Source: Phycisphaerales bacterium UBA1910 (lineage in GTDB: Bacteria; Planctomycetota; Phycisphaerae; Phycisphaerales; UBA1924). Taken from it: DNA of 29,872 bases. Position numbers and translations under genes: made by a program. The stretch is taken from assembly GCA_002337545.1 (NCBI GenBank), contig DDGE01000014.1, positions 1-29,872 of the forward strand, read 5' to 3'. Under the pieces are notes generated by a model. It saw only the letters and a list, made by a program, of their open reading frames with translations. It was not told the origin of the DNA and searched no databases. Each line of letters begins with the position of its first letter. The stretch's first letter is position 1. Shown one piece after another: positions 20,625 to 28,608 of this stretch.

Positions 20625-21257
20625 TCACGGTTTTGTTCGGTGGGCGGCATAGTGAGTCTCCTCAGGTCGCCGCCTCCTTCGGTAGTAGCGATCCAGTGCT
20701 TCATTGAGCTTCCCGATACGGTCTTGTGCCTTTCGGACTGACCATCCGAGTGATTCCGAGACAGACTTAGAGAACTGGAGCGGTTCGTTGTTTTCGATCT
20801 TCTCCAAGAGCGATTCAAAGAGGTCGTTCTGAAACACGGCATCGATCAGCTCGACGACTTCGTGATTGCCAGACTCGAGCTCGTGCTCGCGGATTTCTTC
20901 GATGCACTCATCGAAGTGGTTCAGCTTGAACGATGAGCGGATCTTCCGCGAAGCCTCAACATCGTCGCCGCGAACCGGTTCCACCTTACCCTTGTTGCGG
21001 CCAGGGAGCTCGGTCGCTGCGCGGCGAGTGATGCGACGAAGAAGGACCTTCCATTCCTTTTCCGTACGACGAACTTCGTTCTTGATGTACTCACCAACCG
21101 TGCGTTGGACTGCGCGGTCAAAGACACGCTCTTCCGATTGGGGATCAGCCTGAGACTGGGTCTCATAGTGAGCGATCGCCTGCATGATGATTGGAAAATT
21201 TGGGTTCTTCTCCAAGAACTCCTCCAATGTCATCGTGTCTGTGTGGTGTGTGCTCAT
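20625..21257 (-). CDS. Hypothetical helical protein with sigma-like C-terminus
   Basis: This 210-aa protein is predicted mainly helical and highly charged. I start at the ATG at 21257 with AGGAGATC just before it. Residues about 40-110 (VQRTVGEYIKNEVRRTEKEW, LLRRITRRAATEL) resemble a coiled or sigma-like helix bundle. The C-terminal FSKSVSESLGWSVRKAQDRI, then GKLNEALDRYY, has the look of a helix-turn-helix as in sigma region 4, and ends in an arginine run RRRRRP. A DNA-binding role is a fair guess, but I cannot assign a family. A perfect GC-rich hairpin sits 35 bases upstream, so its mRNA may be controlled by attenuation or its promoter may lie in the short gap. Confidence 0.55.
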   Translation of the reverse strand: MSTHHTDTMTLEEFLEKNPNFPIIMQAIAHYETQSQADPQSEERVFDRAVQRTVGEYIKNEVRRTEKEWKVLLRRITRRAATELPGRNKGKVEPVRGDDVEASRKIRSSFKLNHFDECIEEIREHELESGNHEVVELIDAVFQNDLFESLLEKIENNEPLQFSKSVSESLGWSVRKAQDRIGKLNEALDRYYRRRRRPEETHYAAHRTKP

Positions 21258-21291
21258 GGTGATCTCCTGAAACGGATGTGTGCCTGAAAAA

Positions 21292-21319
21292 CGCCAGCGG
21301 GGTTTTCGCCCCGCTGGCG
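21292..21319 (-). terminator. Perfect 11-bp intrinsic terminator
   Basis: CGCCAGCGGGG, loop, CCCCGCTGGCG is a perfect 11-bp stem with a 6-nt loop. On the minus strand the stem is followed by TTTTT, the standard terminator form, so it should end transcripts from the gene at 21461-21721. It lies only 35 bases before the next minus-strand start codon (21257), so it could also act as an attenuator. Confidence 0.85.
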
Positions 21320-21460
21320 GGGTGAGTGAGAAGAGTGCTGTCAATTCGGTTTAAGCGAAATCTCCTTTGTTAGCAATGGTTTATGTGTATTTAGGGGGTG
21401 TGGGCAAGATTTTCCCGTACATTGGACAGTTTGGGAGGTTTATGAGTTCCGATAACTCAG

Positions 21461-21721
21461 TTAGTCTTCACTCCGTTCATCGCGATCACGCTCATTGCGG
21501 GGGCGATCTTCGTCCCGATCGCGACGATCATCACGGCGTTCGCGACGGTTGATGTCTTCGTCACGGCGGACCGTGCGTGAGCGGTGCTCAAAGGTGGCAC
21601 GCGTAAGGACCTCGGTCACTTCGTCCGGACACTCAACGCGCTGGACCTCGCGGCGAGGGGAGACCTTCGCGGTACCGGCGTCGCTATTCATGCGTGAGGC
21701 GTTGGGGGTGCTGTTCTGCAT
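21461..21721 (-). CDS. Small protein with charged Arg/Asp tail, 86 aa
   Basis: The family is not recognised. I start at the ATG at 21721, with AAAGGTAG seven bases upstream. After a short polar N-terminus and a segment with VSPRREVQRVECPDEVTEVL, the last 35 residues are nearly all Arg, Asp and Glu (for example RRERRDDRRDRDEDRPRN). Such tails are disordered and bind RNA or partner proteins in other families, but here no role can be assigned. The DNA of the tail is made of short GAT/CG-rich units, so repeat slippage may have produced it. The strong terminator at 21292-21319 ends the transcript. Confidence 0.55.
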   Translation of the reverse strand: MQNSTPNASRMNSDAGTAKVSPRREVQRVECPDEVTEVLTRATFEHRSRTVRRDEDINRRERRDDRRDRDEDRPRNERDRDERSED

Positions 21722-22097
21722 TGTGTCTACCTTTCTCTGCCGCATGGCAGAATGTTGATCTGATTGGTCGCGTTCGACCGTCACAGATAAGGGCCACGGG
21801 CAACAGAGGCCTCGCGCAACTCATAAAAAGTTTTTTTACTCTCCCCCGGCGCCATTTACACGAACTGCTGATGGCGGTCGCGAACAGAACGCGCGACTCA
21901 TCTTCTACGGCGTGCATTCACGCATGGTTTCGTCAACTCAGTGAAAAGCAAGAAGAAGTCTGAAGCGTGATCTCAGAGCCCATCTAGTAAAGTTCTGGTG
22001 CTTGCATGCGATGATCCAGAGCGGCTGGCTGGAATTCGGCTTACAAAACCCCGCACCCCTATGACCTCAGTATGCTCAGGCCAGTTATTCTTTCATC
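21722..22097. other. Divergent gap before the coupling-protein gene
   Basis: This 376-bp gap lies between a minus-strand gene and the coupling protein and should hold promoters for both. TATTCT at 22086-22091 stands 6 bases before the coupling-protein ATG and could be a -10 for a leaderless mRNA, but the -35 is poor. A short A-run/T-run pair lies at about 21826-21838. I see nothing else. Confidence 0.35.
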
Positions 22098-24569
22098 ATG
22101 CATGACCAGCGTTTGGGGACCGCTGAATGGTCCGATCCGGAAGAGTTTTCTCGCCAGCACGCCTTCAAAGAGGGTATGTTCTGGCTGGGGCGATCAGCCC
22201 AGAATGGTGAGCCCCTGGGCTACACCGATGACCGTCATGTATGCCTGGTGAGCGGGACGAGGTCCGGCAAAGGTACGAGTGTCATTATCCCCAACCTGTG
22301 CCTCTGGCCCGGCTCGGTGGTGGTGGTGGACCCCAAGGGTGAGAACGCCACCGTGACGGCCGCTCGACGGGGCTCCGGCAACGATCAGTGCCAGGGGATG
22401 GGGCAACGGGTGCATGTGCTCGACCCGTTCGAGGTCGCCCAGGTCGATCCTCAGTACCGCTCTAGGTTCAACCCGCTTGACGCGCTCGATGCATCGGACC
22501 CTCGTTCGTTGGACGAGGCCGGCAAGCTGGCCGAAGCCATTGTGATCCAGAACCCGCATACCAAGGACCCGTTCTGGGATCAATCAGCACGGCTGCTTGT
22601 CAAGGGTCTCATTCTTCATGTACTAACAGACCCGATGTTCGAAGGCCGTCGGAACCTACTCACCGTGCGAGAACTCATTTCTAGAGGCGACCACGAGGGG
22701 GTCCAGATTCTGCGAGAGGAGTTGGGCGAAGAAAATCCAGTAAGCGCCCATGCACTGCTCTGGCAGGGTGTACGACAGAACAATGTTTTCGGTGGTAAGG
22801 TGGCCGCTGTGGGCGAGAAGATGGCGGACTCGATGATCAACTCGCCAAAGATGTACGAGAGTTTCCTACAGATCGCCAGCCGGAACACCGAGTTTCTCGA
22901 CAGCCCTGGCATGGAGAGCGTGCTGGGCGGCTCAGATTTCAATCTATCGGATCTCAAGACCGATCCAAACGGGGTAAGTCTCTATCTCTCGCTTCCCCAA
23001 CGGTACATGGGCGAACATTTCCGGTGGCTCCGCATGATGACCAGTCTGATTGTCATGGAGATGGAAGCCGTGCCGGGCCAGCCCGCATCCGGGCATCGGG
23101 TACTGATGTGCCTCGATGAGTTCGCGGGTCTCAAAAGGATGGAAATCATCGAGTCCGCGGTCGCCCAAATCGCCGGCTACGGGATCAAGCTGTTTTTCGT
23201 ACTCCAGAGTTTGGAGCAGCTCAAATCGGTGTACAAGGATAACTGGGAGACCTTCCTATCCAACGCCGGCCTCAAGGTCTTCTTCGGTATCGAGGATCAT
23301 TTCAGCCGCGAGTATGTTTCGAAGCTCGTGGGCGAAACGGAGCTCCTGCGCGAGCTGGTCTCCAGCTCCGAATCCACGAGCGAGCAGGTCAGCCACACGA
23401 GCGGCTCTACCAGCTCCACCACCTGGGGATCGCAGGACAGCTCGGGCGTGTCGAGCTCGGACAACTGGAAGTCCATGCCGTTCTTTCTGCGGAACACGGC
23501 GGGTGTCATCGCCATGCTCACGGGAAAGCGACAAGCCTCGAAGAGCACCACATCCAACACCAGCACGAGCTCGGGAGGATCGGACGGGAGCTCCGATTCA
23601 CAGGGCACGACCACCGGGAGCACCAGTTCTGAGGGACGCAACCAGACACTCCACAAGCGGCCGCTGATCACACCCGATGAGGTCGGGCGGTACTTCGGCA
23701 GGATCGACGACAAAGGCGATTCTGTTTATCCTGGGCTTGGCCTGGTTCTGATCTCGGGTAACACAATCAGTCCGGTGCAAAGGGTGAACTACTTCGAGGA
23801 TGAGCTCTTCGTGCAGAAGTTCCGACCACACCCGGATCATCCGGCGGGATCCCTCTTTCCCCGTGAATCGATCAAGCTGATGAGCGATGATTCGTACAGC
23901 GCGTACAAGGGCTTGGATCATCGGTTCGCGCTCGGTGCCCGGGTTGATTACAACTACGACCTGGAAATGCCGAACCATCGGCCATTCCAGAGTGGACGGA
24001 TAGCTGTCGCAAAGGGCGAAGTAGTGCTTTGTGCTGGCCGTGACAAAGACTGGGGCTTCGAGCTCCGCTCCCCCTGTGCCGGCATGATGGTGTTCGGAAC
24101 GATCCGCGACAATGCCATCAGCATACATAGGCGTACAGAAATTGATCGCGACATCCTGAGGGACAACGCATACGCCGTAGCGGACTTTGCTCGCCGAGAA
24201 AAACAATTCATGCTCGATTACACCGCGGAGAACTGGAATCACAATGTCGTAGGCCCGGCGTGCATGGTTCCGTTTTCTGCACTCTTAACGCTTGGCGGCG
24301 CATTTGGTTTTTACAAGCTCGTGACCAACTGGGGAGCCGCCCGTCACGAAATATCGAATGATCCAGGGTTTATTGTGACATTGGTTCTGATCGCCGTCGC
24401 TATTGGATTGGTCGGGTTCACACTGTGGGCCTTAATCGGCACGATCATCTTTGGTGCCGAATCCATCCCGCCACTGCTCCGTGGAAAAGGCCACCCTATA
24501 AACACCCATTCCCAGATTTACTACGACAAGCTCACTGCCATCGAAAAGCACGCCGAGGATCTCCTCTGA
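22098..24569 (+). CDS. VirD4/TraG-like type IV coupling ATPase, unusual topology
   Basis: This 823-aa protein is a VirD4/TraG-family coupling protein, which links the relaxase-DNA complex to a conjugation channel. The P-loop is SGTRSGKGTS at about residues 52-61, followed by VVVVDPKGEN, and the Walker B is VLMCLDEFAG near 336-345, then FVLQSLEQL. Normally two membrane helices precede the P-loop; here the N-terminus has none. Instead, two hydrophobic helices lie at about 720-742 and 758-785. Two Ser/Thr-rich, disordered stretches (about 421-455 and 481-514) interrupt the ATPase part. The ATG at 22098 has no Shine-Dalgarno site and may be leaderless. It ends back to back with the convergent gene at 24570. 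The plasmid has no other secretion-channel gene, so it would use a helper's. Confidence 0.9.
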   Translation: MHDQRLGTAEWSDPEEFSRQHAFKEGMFWLGRSAQNGEPLGYTDDRHVCLVSGTRSGKGTSVIIPNLCLWPGSVVVVDPKGENATVTAARRGSGNDQCQGMGQRVHVLDPFEVAQVDPQYRSRFNPLDALDASDPRSLDEAGKLAEAIVIQNPHTKDPFWDQSARLLVKGLILHVLTDPMFEGRRNLLTVRELISRGDHEGVQILREELGEENPVSAHALLWQGVRQNNVFGGKVAAVGEKMADSMINSPKMYESFLQIASRNTEFLDSPGMESVLGGSDFNLSDLKTDPNGVSLYLSLPQRYMGEHFRWLRMMTSLIVMEMEAVPGQPASGHRVLMCLDEFAGLKRMEIIESAVAQIAGYGIKLFFVLQSLEQLKSVYKDNWETFLSNAGLKVFFGIEDHFSREYVSKLVGETELLRELVSSSESTSEQVSHTSGSTSSTTWGSQDSSGVSSSDNWKSMPFFLRNTAGVIAMLTGKRQASKSTTSNTSTSSGGSDGSSDSQGTTTGSTSSEGRNQTLHKRPLITPDEVGRYFGRIDDKGDSVYPGLGLVLISGNTISPVQRVNYFEDELFVQKFRPHPDHPAGSLFPRESIKLMSDDSYSAYKGLDHRFALGARVDYNYDLEMPNHRPFQSGRIAVAKGEVVLCAGRDKDWGFELRSPCAGMMVFGTIRDNAISIHRRTEIDRDILRDNAYAVADFARREKQFMLDYTAENWNHNVVGPACMVPFSALLTLGGAFGFYKLVTNWGAARHEISNDPGFIVTLVLIAVAIGLVGFTLWALIGTIIFGAESIPPLLRGKGHPINTHSQIYYDKLTAIEKHAEDLL

Positions 24570-24884
24570 TCATCGGTTCGCTGCCTGCTCTCCATAACCG
24601 AGATAGACATCCCAACCGGCTTGAATACTGAGCTCGAACGCTGCGAGCAGATCTCGATCGAAGTCGGTGGATCCCGCATCACGATCCTCGATGGCGAGGT
24701 CGTAGCTCCTCTGTTCATACATGCCCTCGTAGACCCATTGCTCACGAAGGATGTCGAAGAATCGCCATTTCCGTCGTGGCAGAGTAATGGAACGGTGCAG
24801 TCCGTCCGGGAAACGCAGAAGGCGGGTTTCGGGTCTGGAACCTCTCGGACCCGTGCCCGAGAGATCAATCGTGATCTTTGCCAT
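24570..24884 (-). CDS. Hypothetical mob-region protein, 104 aa
   Basis: The family is not recognised. The sequence opens with a strand-rich part (AKITIDLSG, RLLRFPDGLHRSITLP), continues with the helix RRKWRFFDILREQWVYE and ends acidic (DFDRDLLAAFELSIQAG). The ITLPRRKW segment recalls a ribbon-helix-helix strand, but the domain is not complete enough to claim. The start codon lies 20 bases inside the upstream gene's end, with GAAGG directly before the ATG, which is too close to be ideal. It is the last gene of the mobC-mobA operon, so a role in DNA transfer is plausible. Confidence 0.55.
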   Translation of the reverse strand: MAKITIDLSGTGPRGSRPETRLLRFPDGLHRSITLPRRKWRFFDILREQWVYEGMYEQRSYDLAIEDRDAGSTDFDRDLLAAFELSIQAGWDVYLGYGEQAANR

Positions 24885-25257
24885 CCTTCATTTTGCCATG
24901 ATCGGCCGCTTCTTGTCCAGCTTTGTGCGCTTTGTCCCCAGCTTTCAGGCGCTCAAGGCGGTCATTGTGAGCTTGACGGTCCACCTCAGGCCCAACGGAT
25001 CCTGGTGGTTTGGGTCTGGGGGCAGGCGCGCTCGCGTCGAGCTCGGGGCTCGCGTATGGCTTCGGCTTCATCTCTGGTGGCGCATGATCGTGCGCACGCT
25101 CAAAGTCACGCTTCACCGCCCTCGGTGCCTTGATCTGCCCTTCCGGGTCGATGTTCTTGGCCGCGCTCGTCGGCTGGTGATCTGACTTGGTGTGGTTCTG
25201 CTGGGCACGGTGCTGGGCCAGCTTTGCCTGTTGTGCAGCAACATCTTTGGGATCCAT
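24865..25257 (-). CDS. Disordered charged mob-region protein, 130 aa
   Basis: No domain is recognised. The sequence is rich in Ala, Lys, Pro, Gln and Asp (for example PKPYASPELDASAPAPRPKP) and has no strong hydrophobic core, so it is mostly disordered. I start at the ATG at 25257, with a perfect AGGAGG five bases upstream; the open frame continues 10 residues earlier without a site. It is 85 bases after the relaxase and overlaps the next gene. Disordered charged proteins of this size occur in mobilization loci as accessory factors, but no role can be shown. Confidence 0.6.
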   Translation of the reverse strand: MDPKDVAAQQAKLAQHRAQQNHTKSDHQPTSAAKNIDPEGQIKAPRAVKRDFERAHDHAPPEMKPKPYASPELDASAPAPRPKPPGSVGPEVDRQAHNDRLERLKAGDKAHKAGQEAADHGKMKDGKDHD

Positions 25258-25342
25258 CAGGGCCTCCTGCGGTGATCGGTAAGACACCGCCAGTGTACTT
25301 GATCGTGTTCGATCTCAAGTCTGATCTCTGCTGTTTCTCGCT

Positions 25343-26764
25343 CTATCGCTCGTGATCGTCGCGACCTTGGTTCTTCTCGGGGTCCTGCTCGTGTTGCATA
25401 GATCGGAGCTGTTCGTAGGACTCGAGCAATCTCCGGGTCCGCTCATCTTGCTCGATCGCTTGTTTCCCGGTAGGTTGATGGGTCTGGTTCGGGTTCACAC
25501 CCTCGGTGTGCGGACGATCGTGCTCGAAGGCCGCCCGCCGCTGCTCCGAACGGGTGCGCCACGCCGATCGGTTGCCCGCCTGCTCCAAGCGGTGCTTCAG
25601 CACTATGGATGACCGTTCGGCTCGGAAGCGTTCTCGCTGCTGCGCATGCTTCTGGTCTCTCGCTTCGCGCACGCCCAAGACCGCCAAGGTTTCTTCGGAT
25701 CGCTGCCGCTGCTCCAACGCGCAGTCTTTGAGCTCCTGGCGACGCCTGAACGCTTCGAGACGGCCTCCGCTCGTAGAGATCGCGTTGTACGCGTCTTTCA
25801 TGGCGCTGCGTCTTTCACCGGCGCTCAGCATCGCCTTGAAGTCGATCGAGCGGAGAGCGTTGCCCACGCGACCCAAGAGCTGACGCTCACGATCATCGAA
25901 CACACGCCGCGCTGCCTGCTGTTCGTGGTACCGCTGCTCCCACTCGGGCCGGAATTCCGTGCGGACTCGCTCGCGAGCACGGACCGCCTGGGTCTTCGCC
26001 CAGTCGTTGATCTCCGATCGGGCTGCCTTCTGTTCACGGGTGATCCGGGCGAGCTCTTGGGCCTGGCGTGCACGCATTTCCCTGGTTCGCCGCGCGAGCG
26101 CGAGGTCCAGCTTCCGTTGTTGCTCTTTGATCCGCTCGATGTCGGGGCGGTTATCGTTCGCGGCTTCGAGCTCGTAGATGTGCCGTGGCACATCCTTCTC
26201 GCCCCGCACATACTCGCCCCGATCCCTCGCCGCGTTGTTGATCACCCGCTGCTCGCAGAGCACCTCGCCGCGTTCCTTCTCGTACTTCTCCGCGAACCTG
26301 CTAAGGTTTAGCTTCTCCTTAGAGCTGCTGAGCATCCGCCCATCCTCGGGCGAGACCCGATTGATCACGATATGGATATGCGGCTGCTGCTCGTCATTGT
26401 GCGCTACGATCAACGCCTGCCGATCCTCCGCACCCAACGCCTTGATCGCCAGCTCCGCTGCGCGCTGCATCTCCTCGGGGATGAGCTCGTCGCCCTCGCT
26501 CGGGTGCCACGCCAAGCTCAGGTGCAGCACGCTCTTGCTGGATTTGCGGCCGGTGTTCTTCACCCCCGCGTTGGCCTTGAGGCGGTCCGCGTCCATCGCC
26601 GTCGCCGCCATCAGCCGCACCGCCAGTTCCGGGTCGTCCGTCATCAGGTTCTTCGTGAGCGTCCACTCCACACGATCCGAAGTCTGCGCGTGATCCTTGT
26701 CGTGCAGGATGTACTGGCCGATCCCCACGAACGAGCTGCCCTTGGCGTGGATCTTGGGCACCAT
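25343..26764 (-). CDS. MobA/VirD2-type relaxase
   Basis: This 473-aa protein is a relaxase of the MobA/VirD2 type that nicks the plasmid at oriT and stays bound to the 5' end. In the N-terminal 160 residues I see the motif I tyrosine Y18 in GIGQYILHD, then HLSLAWHPSEGDEL (about 81-94), and the metal-binding HNDEQQPHIHIVINR with H122, H129 and H131. Residues from about 200 are a long, Arg/Glu/Gln-rich coiled-coil region without a recognised enzyme domain, much longer than in minimal relaxases and probably for binding DNA or the coupling protein. The ATG overlaps the MobC stop (TGATG), so the two are coupled. The first tyrosine candidate is Y18; no second one is as well placed. Confidence 0.93.
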   Translation of the reverse strand: MVPKIHAKGSSFVGIGQYILHDKDHAQTSDRVEWTLTKNLMTDDPELAVRLMAATAMDADRLKANAGVKNTGRKSSKSVLHLSLAWHPSEGDELIPEEMQRAAELAIKALGAEDRQALIVAHNDEQQPHIHIVINRVSPEDGRMLSSSKEKLNLSRFAEKYEKERGEVLCEQRVINNAARDRGEYVRGEKDVPRHIYELEAANDNRPDIERIKEQQRKLDLALARRTREMRARQAQELARITREQKAARSEINDWAKTQAVRARERVRTEFRPEWEQRYHEQQAARRVFDDRERQLLGRVGNALRSIDFKAMLSAGERRSAMKDAYNAISTSGGRLEAFRRRQELKDCALEQRQRSEETLAVLGVREARDQKHAQQRERFRAERSSIVLKHRLEQAGNRSAWRTRSEQRRAAFEHDRPHTEGVNPNQTHQPTGKQAIEQDERTRRLLESYEQLRSMQHEQDPEKNQGRDDHER

Positions 26765-27204
26765 CAGCGATCCTCCGCCAACATGTCATCGAGCTCATCG
26801 TCCGGCTCAAACGACTCGCCCGAGACCACGACCCTGAGCACCGCCTCCAGCTCCCGCAGCACCTCCTTGGCATGGATCCGCAGCGGCCGACCGCTGTTGA
26901 GGTTCCGGGTGATCTGGTTGAGGTTCACGCCGATGCGGTTGAGCTCGCTCACCAACGCAGGATCCACCGACCGACGAGCCGCCCCCGTGGGCACCATGTA
27001 CCCGCACGCCCGACGACGCACATAGTCCGACACCGACAGGCCCGCGTCCTCCGCCACGCCCCGCACATGCTCGTGCTCGGCGAGCGTGACGCGTGTCTGC
27101 ATCACCTCGGTGCGCTTCTCGTGCTCCTGCTTGACCGGCCTGCCCATGTCGGCGACGCGTCCTTTCTTCTTCGCGTTGGCTCGCCCGCGCGGAGTGGCGG
27201 ACAT
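26764..27204 (-). CDS. MobC-like mobilization accessory protein
   Basis: This protein of about 146 aa matches the MobC family. The central part TRVTLAEHEHVRGVAEDAGL, then SVSDYVRRRACG, is a ribbon-helix-helix-like DNA-binding unit, and the family signature ELNRIGVNLNQITRNLNSG follows, then an acidic C-terminus. MobC helps to open oriT and to place the relaxase. The start is uncertain: I use the ATG at 27204 (MSATPRGRAN), but an ATG at 27147 (MGRPVKQEH) is also fitting and neither has a clear ribosome site. The candidate oriT lies directly upstream at 27375-27472. Its stop overlaps the relaxase start. Confidence 0.85.
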   Translation of the reverse strand: MSATPRGRANAKKKGRVADMGRPVKQEHEKRTEVMQTRVTLAEHEHVRGVAEDAGLSVSDYVRRRACGYMVPTGAARRSVDPALVSELNRIGVNLNQITRNLNSGRPLRIHAKEVLRELEAVLRVVVSGESFEPDDELDDMLAEDR

Positions 27205-27374
27205 ACGGGGTGGAGCGACCGATCGCTCCTCGTGGTGCACCGGCGACACGGTGCTCGTGGGGTCCACGGGGGCGGCGACACGCCCCCTGGTCCTGATCCA
27301 CCCGGACAGAGGTGGTCCAGGGGGAGAGGTGCAGGAGAGGGGGGCGGGAAGGCCCCCACGCTCCTGCTCGTGAT

Positions 27375-27472
27375 CCAACGGCGACGCGTTGGCCAGACCC
27401 CGCTAGGGGCCGCGTAGCGGAGTATTTGTAATACAAATACACATCTGGCTATCGTCAGACCGCACGACGATA
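27375..27472. other. Candidate oriT with four nested inverted repeats
   Basis: Within 100 bp before mobC there are four inverted repeats: CCAACG/CGTTGG (27375-27392), CCGCTA/TAGCGG (27400-27420), GTATTTGTA-A-TACAAATAC (27422-27440, perfect, 9-bp arms) and TATCGTC/GACGATA (27450-27472). Origins of transfer usually lie upstream of mobC-mobA and contain such repeats beside the nic site. I cannot place the nick. The AT-rich perfect repeat is also a fair operator for MobC. Confidence 0.6.
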
Positions 27473-27585
27473 CCAAAACCACCGCAGGTTGCAAGCATGA
27501 ACTCCAAATGAACACACACGCACCGCTTCCGAGCCGCGGATGCGTCACCATATCTGGTGGGTCACTCGATCTGTCTTTGTGTGTC
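27473..27585. other. Gap between candidate oriT and the cupin gene
   Basis: The 113 bases after the candidate oriT hold no gene or clear signal. A CACACACGCACCGC stretch and GAGCCGCGGATGC are seen. It lies downstream of the minus-strand cupin stop and may hold its terminator, but I find no clear hairpin with a T-run. Confidence 0.3.
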
Positions 27586-28260
27586 TCAGAGGTGCAGGGT
27601 GGTCTCGGGCGCTTGCAGCAGGCACGCGATCCGCGATCTCGGAGCCGACGCCAGGGCGTCGGCCGTCCACCGGTGGTTCGGCAGGCGGTACTGGTCCGGG
27701 TCATCAAACGCAATCATCGGCAGCTGCACCGAGAGCAGGGTCATGCCGTGCTGTTGGGTGCTGAAGGTGTGCAGGAGGCCCCGGCGGAAGACGAAGACAT
27801 CGCGGCTGCGCGCCGCGATCGTCTCGATGGCGGAGCCATCGAAGGTTGCCGCCGACTGGGTGGACCAGTGGAAGAAGCCTCGGCCTTCGAGCACGATGAT
27901 GAAGCGATCTGCATGATCGTGAGTATGGATGGGCAAATCGGTCGCGTAGGGCTTCCAGTGGAGCTTGGCGATGCCGTCGGTGACGAATGGGTCGTCGAGG
28001 ATCTTACGGCAGTCCCAGACCGCTCCGCCGACGCGGTCGCTGCTCTCGAAGGGGTACTCCAGGTTGAGTGGGTACGCGGACTCCAGCTCCTCGATCAGGG
28101 TACCGCAGGACACACCGGGGCCGGTGCCGCGGATGCGGCCTAGGCGGAGCCGCACACCATCGTGTGGGGTCGCGTCCAAGGACGCATGGGCGAGGGTGAG
28201 CAGGGAGCGGAGGATCGTGTTGGCGGAATCATGGGTGACGGGCTTGTGAACGGGGAGCAT
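27586..28260 (-). CDS. Cupin-domain protein
   Basis: This 224-aa protein has a cupin fold. Motif 1 is PIHTHDHADRFIIVLEGRGF, with the metal ligands HTHDH and a following acidic residue, and motif 2 follows after SRDVFVFRRGLLHTFSTQQHG. The N-terminal 100 residues are helical and carry TLAHASLDATPHDGVRLRLG, and the C-terminus is FDDPDQYRLPNHRW. Cupins range from enzymes to sugar-binding regulators, so the substrate is unknown. GGAG seven bases before the ATG at 28260 is the ribosome site. It is divergent from the small XRE regulator at 28346, which probably controls it through the palindrome at 28279-28327. It is accessory cargo and not part of plasmid maintenance. Confidence 0.85.
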   Translation of the reverse strand: MLPVHKPVTHDSANTILRSLLTLAHASLDATPHDGVRLRLGRIRGTGPGVSCGTLIEELESAYPLNLEYPFESSDRVGGAVWDCRKILDDPFVTDGIAKLHWKPYATDLPIHTHDHADRFIIVLEGRGFFHWSTQSAATFDGSAIETIAARSRDVFVFRRGLLHTFSTQQHGMTLLSVQLPMIAFDDPDQYRLPNHRWTADALASAPRSRIACLLQAPETTLHL

Positions 28261-28278
28261 GGCAGTCTCCGAGTGTCG

Positions 28279-28327
28279 ATGTGACGAATTTTATGGTGAC
28301 TTTTATACTGTAGATTATTCGTCACAT
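28279..28327. promoter_or_regulatory. Operator and promoter between cupin and XRE genes
   Basis: ATGTGACGAAT (28279-28289) and ATTCGTCACAT (28317-28327) form a perfect 11-bp inverted repeat with a 27-nt spacer. The left arm overlaps a -35 (GTGACG, 28281-28286), and TATACT (28304-28309) follows at 17 nt as the plus-strand -10. GTGAC boxes also occur at 28296-28300 and, inverted, at 28321-28325. This is the expected binding site of the XRE regulator, and it should act on both genes. Confidence 0.75.
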
Positions 28328-28345
28328 AGACTCGACCCTGTTCCT

Positions 28346-28570
28346 GTGAAAAACAGCAAACTTGTCACAGGATTTGGGGTCAATGTCCGAGCTCGGCGAG
28401 AGGAGATGGGGATCTCGCAAGAAGAGCTCGCATTCCGCTCGAAAGTTCATCGCACAGCGATCACCCATCTCGAACGCGGAACGAGGGCATCCACGCTCGT
28501 GACCGTCGAAAAGATCGCCAAGGCGCTCGGGGTTCAGCCGGGGGATCTCATGCCCAAGATCAAGCTCTGA
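28346..28570 (+). CDS. Small XRE-family regulator
   Basis: This 74-aa protein is almost entirely an XRE helix-turn-helix: VNVRARREEMGISQEELAF, then RSKVHRTAITHLERGTRAST, then LVTVEKIAKALGVQPGDLM. It resembles restriction-modification controller (C) proteins in size. I start at the GTG at 28346 (KNSKLVTGFG follows) because the family begins there and the longer open frame to 28259 lies upstream of the promoter. There is no good ribosome site. The start codon sits inside a 7-bp inverted repeat (CCTGTGA at 28343-28349 with TCACAGG at 28365-28371), which may be an RNA hairpin or a further operator. No restriction genes are near, so its target is probably the cupin gene and its own. Confidence 0.8.
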   Translation: MKNSKLVTGFGVNVRARREEMGISQEELAFRSKVHRTAITHLERGTRASTLVTVEKIAKALGVQPGDLMPKIKL

Positions 28571-28608
28571 GTCTTGACACCGCTATCCACCCATGCGATG
28601 CAGGGTGC

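Noticed and set aside
23116..23667. 183-residue frame inside the coupling-protein gene
   Set aside because: It is a low-complexity Arg/Ser/Pro shadow of the real frame.
25646..26311. 221-residue plus-strand frame opposite the relaxase
   Set aside because: The relaxase frame has clear motifs; this one has none and is explained by the high GC content.
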